Source: Pectinatus cerevisiiphilus | GTDB lineage: Bacteria > Bacillota > Negativicutes > Selenomonadales > Selenomonadaceae | DNA length: 64,000 nt | NCBI RefSeq assembly: GCF_004341685.1 | Contig: NZ_SMAA01000001.1 | Coordinates: forward strand, 1 to 64,000 | Direction of reading: 5' to 3' | Translations under genes and position numbers: made by a program | In this document: positions 35,543-45,180 of the stretch, piece after piece | Layout of the letters: each line of letters begins with the position of its first letter | How positions within the stretch are numbered: the stretch's first letter is position 1 | The notes under the pieces: model-generated | Told to the model about the DNA's origin: nothing | The model's database searches: none | Seen by the model: only the letters and a program-made list of their open reading frames with translations

Positions 35543-36214
35543 ATGCCGATATACAATGCTCCTTTAAAAAACGTTGACCCCAAGGAAACACGCCGCTATG
35601 CAGGCCTTGCTAATGCTGATTTCAATGAGCAGGCAATTGTCGATGCTTGCAATGAAATGACATATATCGCGGAACCCCGCGGAAGTTGGGAAATATATGA
35701 CTATGACAATGAACAGGGAATTGTTTTAGCCTCTCCCCTTTTTAAGATTCAAGGCAGTAAAATTCTAAAACACTTGAGCCATTCTAAGAAAGTGGTTTTA
35801 TTAGCTGTGACAATAGGCGGTAATGTCGAAAATTTCATAGCAAAAACCTTTCACAATGGCAATTATTCCCAAGGCATGTTACTGGATGCGGCAGCTACAA
35901 CAGCAGTTGAACAAACTGCTGACAGCCTTGAAAAAAATATTGATGCTTTCACCAGACCTCTTGGTTACAAACGAATTTGGCGGTTTAGTCCCGGTTACGG
36001 TGATTGGGACATAAATTGTCAACCCCAAATGCTTCGCCTATCCAATGCTGCAATGATAGGCATCCATCATACCGACTCAATGATGCTGGACCCACGAAAA
36101 TCTGTCACTGCTATTATAGGACTTGTTCCTGAGATGGACCCATTTTCGCCCCAAAAACCATCATGCGCCACATGCCAACAGAAAAATTGTCACTCACGCG
36201 TAAAAAAGAAATAA
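35543..36214 (+). CDS. Methionine synthase reactivation (AdoMet-binding) domain protein
   Basis: 223 residues forming just the activation domain that normally ends MetH. The recognisable RFSPGYGDW motif (about residues 147-155) binds S-adenosylmethionine, followed by TDSMMLDPRKSVTAIIGL. It reductively methylates oxidised cob(II)alamin. A Cys-rich tail (CATCQQKNC) is typical of the free-standing version. GAGGTG precedes the ATG. The catalytic MetH follows 44 bp downstream, so the two polypeptides together make one functional enzyme. Confidence 0.85.
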   Translation: MPIYNAPLKNVDPKETRRYAGLANADFNEQAIVDACNEMTYIAEPRGSWEIYDYDNEQGIVLASPLFKIQGSKILKHLSHSKKVVLLAVTIGGNVENFIAKTFHNGNYSQGMLLDAAATTAVEQTADSLEKNIDAFTRPLGYKRIWRFSPGYGDWDINCQPQMLRLSNAAMIGIHHTDSMMLDPRKSVTAIIGLVPEMDPFSPQKPSCATCQQKNCHSRVKKK

Positions 36215-36226
36215 TAATCTGTTGTA

Positions 36227-36242
36227 TGTTTCACGTGCAACA
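36227..36242. promoter_or_regulatory. parS: parS site between the two methionine synthase genes
   Basis: TGTTTCACGTGCAACA matches the parS consensus at 15 of 16 positions. It is placed between two cotranscribed genes, 17 bp before the metH start, and is the closer of the two to consensus. Confidence 0.85.
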
Positions 36243-36258
36243 ATAAAGAGGTATATCT

Positions 36259-38658
36259 ATGATAAATATATTCGACGGTGCTATGGGCACCATTTTACAG
36301 GCTGATGGTATTTTAAAACCCGGAGTTTGTCCAGAACTACTTAATATACAATCTGCCCAAGCTATTATTAATGTCCACAAACAGTACATTTCTGCTGGCG
36401 CTACTATCATCGAAACAAATACTTTTGGCGGCAGTTCCTTAAAACTCGCCCAATATGGCCTAACTGATAAGGTGCGGGCAATAAATATAGCAGGTGTTAA
36501 AAATGCTAAAGCTGCTATGCAGCATAACGGCAAAGTTGCCGGTTCAATGGGACCTATCGGTAGATTTATTGAACCGCTAGGTGATATTAGTTTTGACACT
36601 GTATATAAAGCATATTTTGAGCAGGCTTCCGCTTTAGCAGAAGGTGGTGCAGATTATATACTGATTGAAACCTGTATAGACCTGCAAGAAATGCGGGCAG
36701 CCCTTTTAGCTGCCAAGGACGCCGCCCCCGGTATTCCTGTCATATGCCAAATGTCTTATTCGGAAGATGCCAGGACAGTTACCGGTACTGACCCACAGAC
36801 AGCTGCTATTACGCTGGAGGCAATGGGTGCTGACATCATCGGTGCCAACTGTTCTACAGGCCCGGAAGAACTTCTGCCAATAGTAAAAATACTTGCGCAA
36901 AATTGCAAATGCCCTATAAGTGTCCAACCAAATGCAGGAATGCCCCATTTAATAAATGGAAAAACCATATTCCCCATGCATCCTGCCGATATGGGTAAAT
37001 GGGCACCAAAACTAATAGAAGCAGGTGCTACTTTTATCGGTGGCTGCTGCGGAACTACGCCAGCACATATAGCTGCCATAAAAGAAGCGGTCAGTGGTCT
37101 TGCCGATCCGGTACGTTCCCCGCTGCCCCATAGACTTGCCCTGACAAGCCGCACTAAAACAATTTTTATTGGCACTGACCTGCCCACGAGGCTTATCGGT
37201 GAACGTATAAATCCAACCGGCCGCAAAAAACTTGCCGCAGAAATAAAAGCTGGTTCCTTTATTTCTGTAAAAAAAGAAGCTGTAGAACAGACAAATGCCG
37301 GTGCTGATATTCTTGATGTCAACATGGGCGTTGGCGGAATAGACCAAACTGCCGCAATGGAAAAAGCCATAAAGGAAATCGCCCAAATAGTATCTACTCC
37401 GCTATCCATAGATACAAGCGATCCCAAGGCTTTAGAAGCGGGACTAAAAGTCTATCCTGGACGTGCCCTCATAAATTCTGTTTCAGCAGAACCCGATCGC
37501 CTAAAATATTTTTTACCTTTAGCTAAAAGATATGGTGCAGCCGTTTTGTGCCTGCCGCTTTCTGATAAAGGCCTTCCCAAAACCGGTAGCGAACGCGTTG
37601 CCATTATAGAAAAGATTATTGCAGCAGCAAAACAAGCCGGCCTGCAAGACAATGATTTCATTCTTGATTGTCTTGTCATGACCGTTGCCGCAGATAAGAC
37701 CGCCGCTCTGGAAGTATTACAGGCCTTATCCTTATATCATAGTAAATTTGGTTACCCTTCGACAATGGGGCTGTCAAATATATCATTTGGTCTTCCTGAC
37801 AGGCCGCTTATCAACAGTACCTTTTTCGCAATGTGCCTGGCATACGGTCTCAATGCCCCTATCATGAATCCCTATGACAGCTTAATGAAAAATACCTTAT
37901 TAGCCGCTTCTGCTTTAAATGGCAATGACCCACACGGCCAACATTACAGTCTTACTATTGCAAAGCAACCGCACAGTGAGACTGCTGCCGCAGCTGAGGT
38001 TACCCCCAGAAATATTATTGAAGCCATTAAGCATTCTATCATAGTTGGTGAAAAGGAAAATATTGCCCAAATGGTAGAACACGCCTTAAAAGAAGGCCAC
38101 ACATCAAATGAAATAACTGAAAACGCCCTGACCACCGCCATGAACGCTGTCGGCAAAGATTTTGGTGCCAAAAAGATATTTCTGCCGCAGGTTATGCTCT
38201 CAGCAGAAGCCATGCGTGAAGCCTTCCTAAAAATAAAAGAAATCCTTCCTTCCCAGGCATCAGCAAATAAAGGCACCGTGGTAATCGCCACCGTAAAAGG
38301 CGACATACATGACCTTGGTAAAAATATAGTATCTGCCTTGCTCGAAAATAACGGATTTAAATTAATTGATCTTGGTAAGGACGTTGACAGCGAAAAAATC
38401 GTACGGACTGCCATCGAAAACGACGCTGATATTGTGGGTTTATGCTCATTAATGACTACAACAATGACCCAAATTGACAAGGTTATCGCTTCTTTAAAAA
38501 AAGCTGGCTCAACAGCGCAGGTAATCGTAGGTGGCGCTGTACTCACACAAGAATATGCGGACAGTGCCGGTGCTGATGCCTATGCTGAAGATGGCGTTAT
38601 CGCCGTTGAAATAGCGAAAAAATTAACAGCAAAAAGAAAGGGTAGTCAGGCTCTTTAA
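36259..38658 (+). CDS. metH: Cobalamin-dependent methionine synthase (without activation domain)
   Basis: 799 residues in the order homocysteine-binding barrel with zinc ligands Cys198, Cys263 and Cys264 (GANCSTGP, GGCCGTTP), pterin-binding barrel (from GERINPTGRKKL), cap domain and cobalamin domain with DIHDLGKN (His684 is the lower cobalt ligand). It moves the methyl group of methyltetrahydrofolate to homocysteine. E. coli MetH is about 1,230 residues; the missing C-terminal activation domain is the gene just upstream. AGAGGT precedes the ATG. A metNIQ importer elsewhere in the window serves the same amino acid. Confidence 0.94.
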   Translation: MINIFDGAMGTILQADGILKPGVCPELLNIQSAQAIINVHKQYISAGATIIETNTFGGSSLKLAQYGLTDKVRAINIAGVKNAKAAMQHNGKVAGSMGPIGRFIEPLGDISFDTVYKAYFEQASALAEGGADYILIETCIDLQEMRAALLAAKDAAPGIPVICQMSYSEDARTVTGTDPQTAAITLEAMGADIIGANCSTGPEELLPIVKILAQNCKCPISVQPNAGMPHLINGKTIFPMHPADMGKWAPKLIEAGATFIGGCCGTTPAHIAAIKEAVSGLADPVRSPLPHRLALTSRTKTIFIGTDLPTRLIGERINPTGRKKLAAEIKAGSFISVKKEAVEQTNAGADILDVNMGVGGIDQTAAMEKAIKEIAQIVSTPLSIDTSDPKALEAGLKVYPGRALINSVSAEPDRLKYFLPLAKRYGAAVLCLPLSDKGLPKTGSERVAIIEKIIAAAKQAGLQDNDFILDCLVMTVAADKTAALEVLQALSLYHSKFGYPSTMGLSNISFGLPDRPLINSTFFAMCLAYGLNAPIMNPYDSLMKNTLLAASALNGNDPHGQHYSLTIAKQPHSETAAAAEVTPRNIIEAIKHSIIVGEKENIAQMVEHALKEGHTSNEITENALTTAMNAVGKDFGAKKIFLPQVMLSAEAMREAFLKIKEILPSQASANKGTVVIATVKGDIHDLGKNIVSALLENNGFKLIDLGKDVDSEKIVRTAIENDADIVGLCSLMTTTMTQIDKVIASLKKAGSTAQVIVGGAVLTQEYADSAGADAYAEDGVIAVEIAKKLTAKRKGSQAL

Positions 38659-38724
38659 GCTAAACATTTATCCATAGGCGATCACCATAGTACCTCTTGG
38701 AGACTATCTGACCTATAAATATAC

Positions 38725-38765
38725 ACAAAAATAAGGACCATTACTACTCTGGTCCTTATTTTTGT
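38725..38765. terminator. Bidirectional terminator between metH and the PfkA-like gene
   Basis: A perfect 16-bp stem (38725-38740 with 38750-38765) flanked by A5 and T5 inside the arms. It serves both convergent genes. Confidence 0.9.
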
Positions 38766-38861
38766 ATCCAATATTCTTCAATTATTATTTAATCCACCAT
38801 ATATGATTTGATAAACTATCATTAAAATCTATTAATCAATAATATTTCAGTAAAATAACAA

Positions 38862-39824
38862 TCAGGTTAAAATTTTGGAAAGACGCACATATTCTCTGTC
38901 CAAATCTTTTTTGTCATTTACAGCATCATTCAGGGCAATTGTCACAATATCATTTTTCTTATAACCAACTACCATATTATATAACCCTGATAACAATGCC
39001 AATGCTGCCTTTTCTCCTAAGCGGCTGGCTTTTACCCTATCTTCTACTGACGGTGAACCACCACGCAGAATAAGTCCCAATACGGATATACGTGTGTCAA
39101 GCTTTGTCTTATCAGCAATTTCCTTGCCGATTTTCATAATATCGCCACAACCGTCAGCAACAACAATCAAACTGTATGTTTTGCCACAGGAATGGCGTTT
39201 TTTTAATTCTTCAACTAATTCATCTATATCAACTTTATATTCAGGAACTAAAATATATGCTGCACCGCTGGCTATGCCAGATACCATAGGCAGCCATCCA
39301 CATTTCTTCCCTGCTACTTCTACTACAATAACCCGACGATGGGACAGCGCTGTATCACGCAATTTATTAAGTGCTTCGACGACTGTATTTGCTGCCGTAT
39401 CGCAACCTATAGTATAATCTGTACCCCATATGTCATTTTCAATCGTTGCCGGTATACCTACTATGGGGAAGTCAAATTCATCATTAAAAATTTTTGCGCC
39501 CCGCATAGTGCCGTCGCCACCAATTACAATCATTCCATCAATTTCATGTTTCTTTAAATTGTCAAAAGCTTTTTTCCTACCAGCGCTCGTTTCAAACTCA
39601 GGGCAGAAACTAGTTCCCAAAAAAGTGCCGCCTCGTTGAATAATATCACTGACTGATGTCGATTTTAAAGGCTCTATCTGATCATGTACCAAGCCATAAT
39701 ACCCATCGGTCACACCCCATACAATACTTTTTTCAAATAAAGCCGTCCTCGTCACAGCCCTTATCGCTGCGTTCATTCCCGGGCTGTCAGTACCACTCGT
39801 CAAAACAGCAATGCTCTTTATCAT
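38862..39824 (-). CDS. PfkA-like protein with altered active site (phosphofructokinase family)
   Basis: 320 residues, full length and clearly homologous to ATP-type 6-phosphofructokinase (SVSDIINRGGTFLG-like, IGGDGT, GTDYTIG, RGGSP are kept). Several key positions differ from E. coli PfkA: the GGD nucleotide loop reads GTD (Thr12), TIDND reads TIEND (Glu129 at the catalytic Asp127 position), the Arg72 position is Phe73, MGR reads AGK (Arg171 to Lys), and the substrate-site His249 is Leu in GLILRGG. It may be inactive, regulatory or act on another substrate. GGAGG precedes the ATG. Confidence 0.85.
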   Translation of the reverse strand: MIKSIAVLTSGTDSPGMNAAIRAVTRTALFEKSIVWGVTDGYYGLVHDQIEPLKSTSVSDIIQRGGTFLGTSFCPEFETSAGRKKAFDNLKKHEIDGMIVIGGDGTMRGAKIFNDEFDFPIVGIPATIENDIWGTDYTIGCDTAANTVVEALNKLRDTALSHRRVIVVEVAGKKCGWLPMVSGIASGAAYILVPEYKVDIDELVEELKKRHSCGKTYSLIVVADGCGDIMKIGKEIADKTKLDTRISVLGLILRGGSPSVEDRVKASRLGEKAALALLSGLYNMVVGYKKNDIVTIALNDAVNDKKDLDREYVRLSKILT

Positions 39825-40101
39825 TTATAAAGCCTCCTCTCAAAACCAGCATGATGCCTACACCATATTATACATACAAAAAATATATACGTCTAATCTT
39901 ATTATTAATTTGTAACAATATCTTGTTACTTACATCTGAAAACTTACTCCCTTTCTTGACAAAATATCACGTAAAATGATAAAGTGAATTCGTAAATAAA
40001 TTTTCTACCTTTTACAATTGCATTCATCAGTTAAATACAAATGTACACAAACCTCTATATAGTTTGTGCATTTTATTATTTTAGAATAAGGGAGTGCCAA
40101 T

Positions 40102-41274
40102 ATGAACTCAATGGAACTAAAATATGGCTGTAATCCTAATCAAAAACCAGCCAGAGTATTTATGAAGGAAGGAGAACTTCCTTTCAATATTCTTAACGGA
40201 CGTCCTGGTTATATAAACTTACTGGATGCCTTCAATAGTTGGCAGTTAGTACGCGAATTACGCGAAGCCACCGGACTGCCGTCAGCCGCTTCCTTCAAGC
40301 ATGTCAGTCCTGCCGGTGCAGCTGTCGGTCTGCCGCTTTCTGATTTATTGAAGAAAGTATATTTTGTAGAAGGTATAGAATTGACCCCGCTAGCAACAGC
40401 TTATATCCGGGCACGCGGAGCAGACCGTATGTCTTCGTATGGAGATTTTGCAGCCTTATCTGATGAATGTGATGCAGCCACTGCCTCTTTCCTGGCTCGT
40501 GAAGTTTCTGACGGAATAATAGCCCCATCTTATTCTCCCGAAGCACTTGCCATCCTGAAAAAAAAGCGTAAAGGCAACTATCTTATAATCCAGATGGACA
40601 AAGCTTACCATGCCCCTGAATTAGAAAGAAAAGAAGTTTTTGGCATAACCTTTGAACAAAAAAGAAATAACATCAAAATTACGGAAGATCTTTTACAGCA
40701 ACTCCCTACGGTCAACAAGGACTTACCCGCTGCTGCAAAACGTGATCTCATTATTGCGCTTATAGCTCTCAAATACACCCAATCCAATTCTGTATGCTAT
40801 GCCAAAGACGGCCAAGCTATCGGCATCGGTGCAGGCCAGCAGTCACGTGTCCATTGTACCCGACTTGCCGGCAATAAAGCTGATATCTGGCATTTACGCC
40901 AACATCCTAAAGTGCTTGCCCTTCCTTTTAAGAAAGATGTTCGCCGTCCTGATAGGGATAATGCCATAGATCTATACATTTCTGATGAATATATGGATCT
41001 ATTTACAAATGATGCCTGGAAAAATGTATTTACGGAAAAACCACCTATTTTAAGCAAAGAAGAAAAAATAAACTGGCTCGCCTCCGTAACCAATACCGCT
41101 CTTGCCTCGGATGCCTTTTTCCCTTTTGGTGACAACATTGAACGTGCACATAAAAGCGGCGTAAAATACATAGCTCAAAGCGGCGGCTCTATCCGTGATG
41201 ATAATGTTATCGAAACCTGTGATAAATATGGTATAGCCATGGCTATGACCGGTGTCCGTCTCTTCCATCATTAA
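40102..41274 (+). CDS. Stand-alone AICAR transformylase (phosphoribosylaminoimidazolecarboxamide formyltransferase)
   Basis: 390 residues matching only the C-terminal transformylase half of PurH; the IMP cyclohydrolase domain is absent. It adds a formyl group from 10-formyltetrahydrofolate to AICAR in purine synthesis. The catalytic Lys-His pair is at 66-67 in FKHVSPAG; bifunctional PurH has KHxNPCG here, so the motif differs as in the short clostridial-type enzymes. GGGAG precedes the ATG. It is transcribed alone toward the DnaA-box region. A separate cyclohydrolase must be encoded elsewhere. Confidence 0.88.
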   Translation: MNSMELKYGCNPNQKPARVFMKEGELPFNILNGRPGYINLLDAFNSWQLVRELREATGLPSAASFKHVSPAGAAVGLPLSDLLKKVYFVEGIELTPLATAYIRARGADRMSSYGDFAALSDECDAATASFLAREVSDGIIAPSYSPEALAILKKKRKGNYLIIQMDKAYHAPELERKEVFGITFEQKRNNIKITEDLLQQLPTVNKDLPAAAKRDLIIALIALKYTQSNSVCYAKDGQAIGIGAGQQSRVHCTRLAGNKADIWHLRQHPKVLALPFKKDVRRPDRDNAIDLYISDEYMDLFTNDAWKNVFTEKPPILSKEEKINWLASVTNTALASDAFFPFGDNIERAHKSGVKYIAQSGGSIRDDNVIETCDKYGIAMAMTGVRLFHH

Positions 41275-41319
41275 CAAATAATATCTTGTGGTTTCACTAT
41301 AGATATTTCCTTCACTATA

Positions 41320-41375
41320 AAAAAGAAGAATTATCCACAGTTTTTTTTACAAGCTTGTGGATAATTCTTCTTTTT
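41320..41375. terminator. 20-bp-stem terminator built from two DnaA boxes
   Basis: AAAAAGAAGAATTATCCACA (41320-41339) is perfectly complementary to 41356-41375, ending in T5. Each arm contains one perfect DnaA box (41331-41339 and 41356-41364). It terminates the AICAR transformylase gene and could also present paired boxes to DnaA. Confidence 0.8.
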
Positions 41376-41591
41376 ATATTTTAGTGTAAATTATTTATAT
41401 TTCCTAAATCCTAGAAAATCCTTATAGATCAACGATCAGCAAATTATTACCAAAAAATTTTTGTTATTTTTTATTTATATATGTACTTGTGGATAACTTT
41501 GAAAGTTACCTACAAATTATCAACAGCTTTCTTCCCTTATTCAGAGTTTATCCACAATTTTTGAACATTTCCCTGTGGACATTGTGGATAA
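41331..41591. other. DnaA-box cluster in a convergent gene-free gap (possible origin part or DnaA-titration site)
   Basis: Five perfect TTATCCACA boxes in 261 bp: 41331-41339 (+), 41356-41364 (-), 41488-41496 (-), 41548-41556 (+), 41583-41591 (-), plus TTATCAACA at 41517-41525 and a weak one at 41574-41582. An AT-rich block (41441-41486) sits beside box 3. Genes on both sides point into the gap, so no promoter is needed here. About 8 kb from dnaA. Confidence 0.75.
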
Positions 41592-41703
41592 CTGAATATA
41601 ACATTTCAGTTTTCTAAAATATCATACCCGAAATTTTCCATAAGAATACGTTAAACACGACCTACATTATATTCTGTCCAACGCTAAGCTGATAATAATT
41701 TTT

Positions 41704-42411
41704 TCATAAACTTACATTAAATACCCGATCCAGAAAGTCTCTGGCTTGTACATCCATGCCACTGGATTTAGTATCAATTCCCACCAAATTTTCTTTTGTG
41801 GCCATCACCGCATTAAATATTGTTTCTTCGACACTGCCGGGAATAATATCTTCCCAATTTTTCACGGAGTACAAATTTTGCGTCACATTGTTAGATGGCT
41901 GACCCACAACATCTAGCTCACATAAGAATTGAATTTGGCGTAATTCTGGACGTATGTAATAATGGTCCAACAAATAAGACTGATCAGGAGAAACATTTGA
42001 GTATTTTTCAGCGGGTGCATTTACTTTATTCGCATCTATCAGCTGAATCCATACATCCATTATTTTTCTATTACTATTCGGTTCAAAAATCCAGCGGGCT
42101 GAACGGCGATCAAGATAATAAAAAAACCGGCTGTCTTTCGCAATAAGGACAAATCGCTTTTGGTCAGCTTCACTAGCCTGATCTATTTTTTTAAATACTT
42201 TATCATCCTTTCCATTTGTTGTAGTCGTTTTTTCCGCCTCGTCCTTTACCGGTTCCTGTGGTTCTTGCAACTCCTGTGTATTCTGAGCTACCTGGGGCTG
42301 CGTACTTATCACTGGTTCTGAATCTATTGCCGCTGACGGAAGAGCTGCAAAACAAAGTCCTGAGCTAAATAAAAAACTGATGCATACTGCCATTAAAATA
42401 TATTTGCCCAT
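41704..42411 (-). CDS. Secreted or envelope protein of unknown function
   Basis: 235 residues from the ATG at 42411 (GGGAGGGG upstream; a longer in-frame start at 42453 is unlikely). An N-terminal signal peptide ends near LCFAALP, followed by a low-complexity Gln/Glu/Pro/Thr linker (about 25-70) and a folded domain with DSRFFYYLDRRSARWIFEP and a late EETIFNAVMA. Surface-protein domains of this shape are common in Negativicutes, but I do not recognise a named family. The gene follows rsmG at 100 bp on the same strand. Confidence 0.7.
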   Translation of the reverse strand: MGKYILMAVCISFLFSSGLCFAALPSAAIDSEPVISTQPQVAQNTQELQEPQEPVKDEAEKTTTTNGKDDKVFKKIDQASEADQKRFVLIAKDSRFFYYLDRRSARWIFEPNSNRKIMDVWIQLIDANKVNAPAEKYSNVSPDQSYLLDHYYIRPELRQIQFLCELDVVGQPSNNVTQNLYSVKNWEDIIPGSVEETIFNAVMATKENLVGIDTKSSGMDVQARDFLDRVFNVSL

Positions 42412-42517
42412 ATATTCCCCTCCCATATACATTAATTTATAATTATTTATCATATATAATAAATATTATTCTAAAGTAATTATTCAATGCAGCTCATTAG
42501 CCATTAGCAATTGTTCT

Positions 42518-43237
42518 TTATAATAAAGGTTTTCTTTCCGGAGTACCCGCTTTACGTGGATATACCGCTGGTGTCTTACTTACCTTCTGTACATAAATGA
42601 CAGCTCTCACATCATCAAGCCCTGGTAGCTTTACAGGTTTTACTTCTGCCAGCACTCCCCCCAGCACCTTAATGGCATTGTGCGCTTCACCAGCTTCTGC
42701 TTCATACTGCCTGCCCTTTAAGGCTGTAAAATACCCTTCCTTTTTAACCAAAGGCAGTGCGTATTCACATAAGACCGGCATTCTGGCAACTGCCCGCGAA
42801 AAAACTATATCAAATTTTTCTCTGTACGGTTTCCTTCTACCTATCTCTTCGGCACGCCCATGCAAAAACTCAATATCTGTAATATTTAATTTAGCAGCCA
42901 CAGTCTGAAGAAATTTTATGCGCTTAGCGAGAGAATCCAGTAATGTCAGCTGCAAACCTGGATGCATTATTTTTAAAGGAATTCCGGGAAAACCAGCACC
43001 TGTTCCCACATCAATAATTTTTGCCGTGGGTGAAAATCTTTTTTCATCCCATGCGCTTAGTGAATCCACTATATGCTTAATTGCGACCTCATCAGGAGCA
43101 GTTATCGCTGTCAAATTAATTTTACTATTCCATTCTAGCAAAAGTTCATAATAAGCATTAAATTTTTCATACTGTTCTTTGCTTAGCTGAATACCATATT
43201 CCTTCGCACGTTGCAGCAAATAATCACCAAAAACCAT
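42518..43237 (-). CDS. rsmG: 16S rRNA (guanine527-N7)-methyltransferase RsmG (GidB)
   Basis: 239 residues. SAM-binding IDVGTGAGFPGIPLKI, FSRAVARMPVLCEYALPLVKKEG and the N-terminal YELLLEWNSKINLTAI are diagnostic. It methylates G527 of 16S rRNA; loss gives low-level streptomycin resistance in other bacteria. The ATG at 43237 overlaps the mnmG stop (TGATG), with GGAGG inside the mnmG end, so it is translationally coupled. Confidence 0.95.
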   Translation of the reverse strand: MVFGDYLLQRAKEYGIQLSKEQYEKFNAYYELLLEWNSKINLTAITAPDEVAIKHIVDSLSAWDEKRFSPTAKIIDVGTGAGFPGIPLKIMHPGLQLTLLDSLAKRIKFLQTVAAKLNITDIEFLHGRAEEIGRRKPYREKFDIVFSRAVARMPVLCEYALPLVKKEGYFTALKGRQYEAEAGEAHNAIKVLGGVLAEVKPVKLPGLDDVRAVIYVQKVSKTPAVYPRKAGTPERKPLL

Positions 43238-45111
43238 CAAACAGTCCTCCGCCCATATTGTTCCAGATAGATTAAAAGTATCGAGATATCAGCTGGTGAA
43301 ACACCTGATATTCTGGCTGCCTGTCCCAATGATATCGGCCTTATTTTATTCAATTTTTCTATGGATTCATCACGCAGATTGGAAATTTTTGTGTAATCAA
43401 TATCTGCCGGCATCCTTCTATTTTCCAGCTTTTCCATTCTTTGAACTTGTTCTTCCTGTTTATTGATATATCCTTCATAAACAGCATCTGTTTCTATCTG
43501 TTTCACAACTTCATTTGTTATATTTGGCAGCGAAAACGCCCTTGCCAATTCCCTATAACCTATATCTTTTCTTTTCAATAAATCATATAATGTCGTACTT
43601 GACTTAATTTCCTCTAAGCCATTTTCCTTCAGTAATTCATTTATTTCTCTGCTCGGATTTATTTTCTTGTCCTTCAATAAGGCCTTGATTTCGTTTATTT
43701 TACCTTTTTTAGCCAAATATCTATCGTAGCGCGCGTCAGAAACCAGTCCTACCTGTCTGCCTTTTTCCGTAAGGCGCATATCCGCATTATCCTGCCGTAA
43801 AAGCAGCCTGTATTCTGCCCGGGAGGTCATCATACGATATGGTTCCTGTGTTCCCTTTGTTACCAAATCATCTATAAGGACACCTATATAAGCTTCTGAT
43901 CTTTTTAATATAAGCGGTTCGTGTCCTTTTACTTTCATCGCCGCATTAATCCCCGCCATAAGTCCCTGTGCCGCCGCTTCTTCATAGCCTGAAGTACCGT
44001 TTGACTGGCCGGCAGAAAAAAATCCTTCTATATTTTTATGTTCCAATGAAGGCTGCAATTGCAACGGATCCAAGCAATCATATTCAATAGCATAGCCCGG
44101 CCGCATTATTTTTACATTTTCCATACCGGGAATAGTTTTCAAAAATTCAAATTGGACATCTACTGGCATACTCGTAGACATGCCCTGAACATACATTTCA
44201 TTCGTATGCAAACCTTCCGGTTCTATAAACAACTGATGCCTATCCTTATCGGGGAAACGTATAATTTTCGTTTCTATTGAAGGGCAGTAACGCGGTCCTA
44301 CTCCTTCGATGATACCGTTGGCCATTGGCGCCCTATCTATATTATCCCGCAATATTTTATGTGTTCTTTCATTCGTATAAGTAAGCCAACAGGGAACTTG
44401 GTCACGTGTACGTTCATCACTCATAAAGGAAAAATTACGGGCTTCATCATCACCAGGCTGAATCTGCATCTTTGTAAAATCCAGTGTCCTTTTATCTACA
44501 CGGGCTGGCGTACCCGTTTTAAAACGCATAAGTTTCACACCGATTTCTTTAAGTGATTGCGATAATGCCACAGCAGCACGCTGCCCTATCGGCCCGCCTT
44601 CGTATGTCTTTTCCCCTATGATTATTCTTCCCCGTAAATATGTACCGGAGGCCAGAACAACACAACGGCATGTATATATTTCTCCTGTTTCGATCTGTAC
44701 ACCTGTGACTTTTCCGTTTTCTACCAATATTTTTTCTACGAGCAATTGTTTTACATCCAGATTGTCCTGATTTTCACAGGTTTCCTTCATCGAAAATTGA
44801 TAGACCTTTTTATCTGCTTGTGCCCGCAAAGCCTGTACAGCCGGTCCTTTACTGGTATTGAGCATACGAAACTGGATACAGGTTTTATCTGCATTCACAC
44901 CCATTTCACCACCCAAGGCATCAAGTTCCCGCACCAAATGGCCTTTAGCTGGTCCTCCTACTGACGGATTACATGGCATCAAGGCTATATTATCCATATT
45001 TAAAGTAGTAAGCATAGTTTTACAACCAATACGCGCAGCAGCAAGACCTGCTTCTACACCGGCATGCCCTGCCCCAATAATAATAATATCATAATCTCCG
45101 GCAATAAACAC
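43237..45111 (-). CDS. mnmG: tRNA uridine-5-carboxymethylaminomethyl modification enzyme MnmG (GidA)
   Basis: 624 residues. N-terminal FAD dinucleotide fold [18 protein letters not shown], the conserved [21 protein letters not shown] segment, and the C-terminal helical domain ([18 protein letters not shown]) that binds tRNA and MnmE. With MnmE it modifies U34 of tRNAs. It starts with GTG 7 bases after GGGGG. It follows mnmE by about 70 bp on the same strand. Confidence 0.95.
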   Translation of the reverse strand: MFIAGDYDIIIIGAGHAGVEAGLAAARIGCKTMLTTLNMDNIALMPCNPSVGGPAKGHLVRELDALGGEMGVNADKTCIQFRMLNTSKGPAVQALRAQADKKVYQFSMKETCENQDNLDVKQLLVEKILVENGKVTGVQIETGEIYTCRCVVLASGTYLRGRIIIGEKTYEGGPIGQRAAVALSQSLKEIGVKLMRFKTGTPARVDKRTLDFTKMQIQPGDDEARNFSFMSDERTRDQVPCWLTYTNERTHKILRDNIDRAPMANGIIEGVGPRYCPSIETKIIRFPDKDRHQLFIEPEGLHTNEMYVQGMSTSMPVDVQFEFLKTIPGMENVKIMRPGYAIEYDCLDPLQLQPSLEHKNIEGFFSAGQSNGTSGYEEAAAQGLMAGINAAMKVKGHEPLILKRSEAYIGVLIDDLVTKGTQEPYRMMTSRAEYRLLLRQDNADMRLTEKGRQVGLVSDARYDRYLAKKGKINEIKALLKDKKINPSREINELLKENGLEEIKSSTTLYDLLKRKDIGYRELARAFSLPNITNEVVKQIETDAVYEGYINKQEEQVQRMEKLENRRMPADIDYTKISNLRDESIEKLNKIRPISLGQAARISGVSPADISILLIYLEQYGRRTV

Positions 45112-45180
45112 TTTAGTTCCCCCAGTTTACATATATCTATAATTGCAGGCATATTTTCATAACAACAATTTTTACCTGTA

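Noticed and set aside
37944-38546. 200-codon minus-strand frame inside metH
   Set aside because: Antisense to the conserved cobalamin domain; its length follows from codon bias of the real gene.
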